From Collimonas pratensis (GTDB lineage Bacteria; Pseudomonadota; Gammaproteobacteria; Burkholderiales; Burkholderiaceae_D), in assembly GCF_001584185.1 (NCBI RefSeq), contig NZ_CP013234.1, forward strand, positions 1,550,001 through 1,614,000: a stretch of 64,000 nt of DNA. The letters are read 5' to 3'. Position 1 is the stretch's first letter; each line of letters starts with the position of its first letter. A program made the position numbers and the translations under genes. Of the stretch, positions 63,512 to 64,000 are shown piece after piece. A model generated the notes under the pieces. It had not been told where the DNA came from. It worked only from the letters and a program-made list of their open reading frames with translations, and made no database searches.

Positions 63512-64000
63512 ATGAAAACCACCATGGCAAATACCCAGAATCCCGTGTCGCAAGCACAGCCCGGCCAGGGCGCGTTTGCGGCTGTCAAGGCCAAGATCTT
63601 TCATCCCGCCACCCGGCAGAAACTGCTGGCCTTCGCCAGCCTGCTGGCGTTGATGGTGTTTTTCAGCTTTGCGTCTTCCAATTTCCTTGAGATCGACAAT
63701 CTGGTCAGCATCCTGCAGTCGACCGCCGTCAACGGCGTGCTGGCGATTGCCTGTACCTTCGTCATCATTACCGCCGGCATCGATCTGTCGGTCGGCACCC
63801 TGATGACTTTTTGCGCCGTCATGGCGGGAGTGTTCCTGACCTACATGGGCTTGCCGATCTATATCGGCATCGTTGCCGCCGTCTTCTTCGGCGCCTTGTG
63901 CGGGTGGGTGTCCGGTGTGCTGGTAGCCAAGCTCAAGATTCCTCCTTTCATCGCCACGCTGGGCATGATGATGCTGCTCAAAGGTTTGTCGCTGGTGATC
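63512..64000 (+). CDS. Sugar ABC transporter permease (RbsC-type), partial
   Basis: The first 163 residues of a CUT2 permease, cut by the right edge. After a hydrophilic N-terminus ([16 protein letters not shown]), membrane spans begin near residue 34 and the family motif [12 protein letters not shown] lies near residue 90; [20 protein letters not shown] closes the window. ATG 63512 or 63524. The periplasmic sugar-binding protein gene is expected beyond the edge or elsewhere. Confidence 0.9.
   Translation, partial: MKTTMANTQNPVSQAQPGQGAFAAVKAKIFHPATRQKLLAFASLLALMVFFSFASSNFLEIDNLVSILQSTAVNGVLAIACTFVIITAGIDLSVGTLMTFCAVMAGVFLTYMGLPIYIGIVAAVFFGALCGWVSGVLVAKLKIPPFIATLGMMMLLKGLSLVI

Overview
The window looks like a chromosomal segment of a soil-type betaproteobacterium of the Oxalobacteraceae, most likely close to the chitin-degrading, fungus-feeding genus Collimonas. 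This is inference from GC-rich codon use, Burkholderiales-style gene order (pyrD, bpt, aat; cysT-W-A-cysB) and a large chitin and N-acetylglucosamine (GlcNAc) locus with TonB-linked uptake. No sequence search was possible.

Left part (1-20.1 kb): an aromatic amino acid/histidine ammonia-lyase (cut by the left edge) and an M20 amidohydrolase, divergent from a DctA-like symporter with a GntR regulator behind it; a secreted S41 peptidase with an apparently duplicated fold; a three-gene operon of LytS-like histidine kinase, secreted GIN-domain (DUF2807) protein and LytTR response regulator; two tiny secreted paralogues built on an IxIxGKR repeat; the sulfate importer cysTWA with cysB; an NYN/LOTUS-type RNA-associated protein; and a housekeeping run of pyrD, both N-degron transferases (bpt, aat) and a Nudix hydrolase.

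Middle (20.2-35 kb) is accessory in character and visibly richer in AT. Two initiator tRNA genes are followed by a 0.87-kb islet bounded by 69-bp direct repeats of the tRNA 3' end plus its terminator. Next come a HEAT lipoprotein, two alpha/beta hydrolases, a bicovalent-FAD oxidase divergent from a membrane LytTR regulator, a quinone reductase and a compact acyl-carrier-protein/type-I-like ketosynthase/hydrolase cluster that I cannot match to a known pathway. A MarR-GNAT fusion and outer membrane phospholipase A follow.

Chitin/GlcNAc locus (35-52.5 kb): TonB-dependent receptor, tonB, exbB, two exbD, then nagK-nagR-nagA-nagB-II, a GH3 hexosaminidase, an AmpG-like MFS permease, a GH16-like protein and a GH18 chitinase. 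A second GH18 chitinase with a CBM5/12-type domain faces them. Three promoters (receptor, nag operon, second chitinase) share one architecture: TAATACCA(G/C)TT exactly 20 bp upstream of TTGACA, a 17-bp spacer, then TANAGTG. They define a coherent candidate NagR regulon: extracellular chitinases make oligomers, the TonB system imports them across the outer membrane, MFS and GH3 handle transport and hydrolysis, and NagK/NagA/NagB-II feed fructose-6-phosphate.

Right part (52.8-64 kb): a frameshifted APC amino acid permease, a dense cluster of hairpins and a hexanucleotide microsatellite, an M16 metallopeptidase, and a non-phosphorylative L-fucose degradation operon (two SDR dehydrogenases, FAH-type hydrolase, L-fuconate dehydratase, ribose-type ABC importer) behind a strong palindromic operator, running off the right edge.
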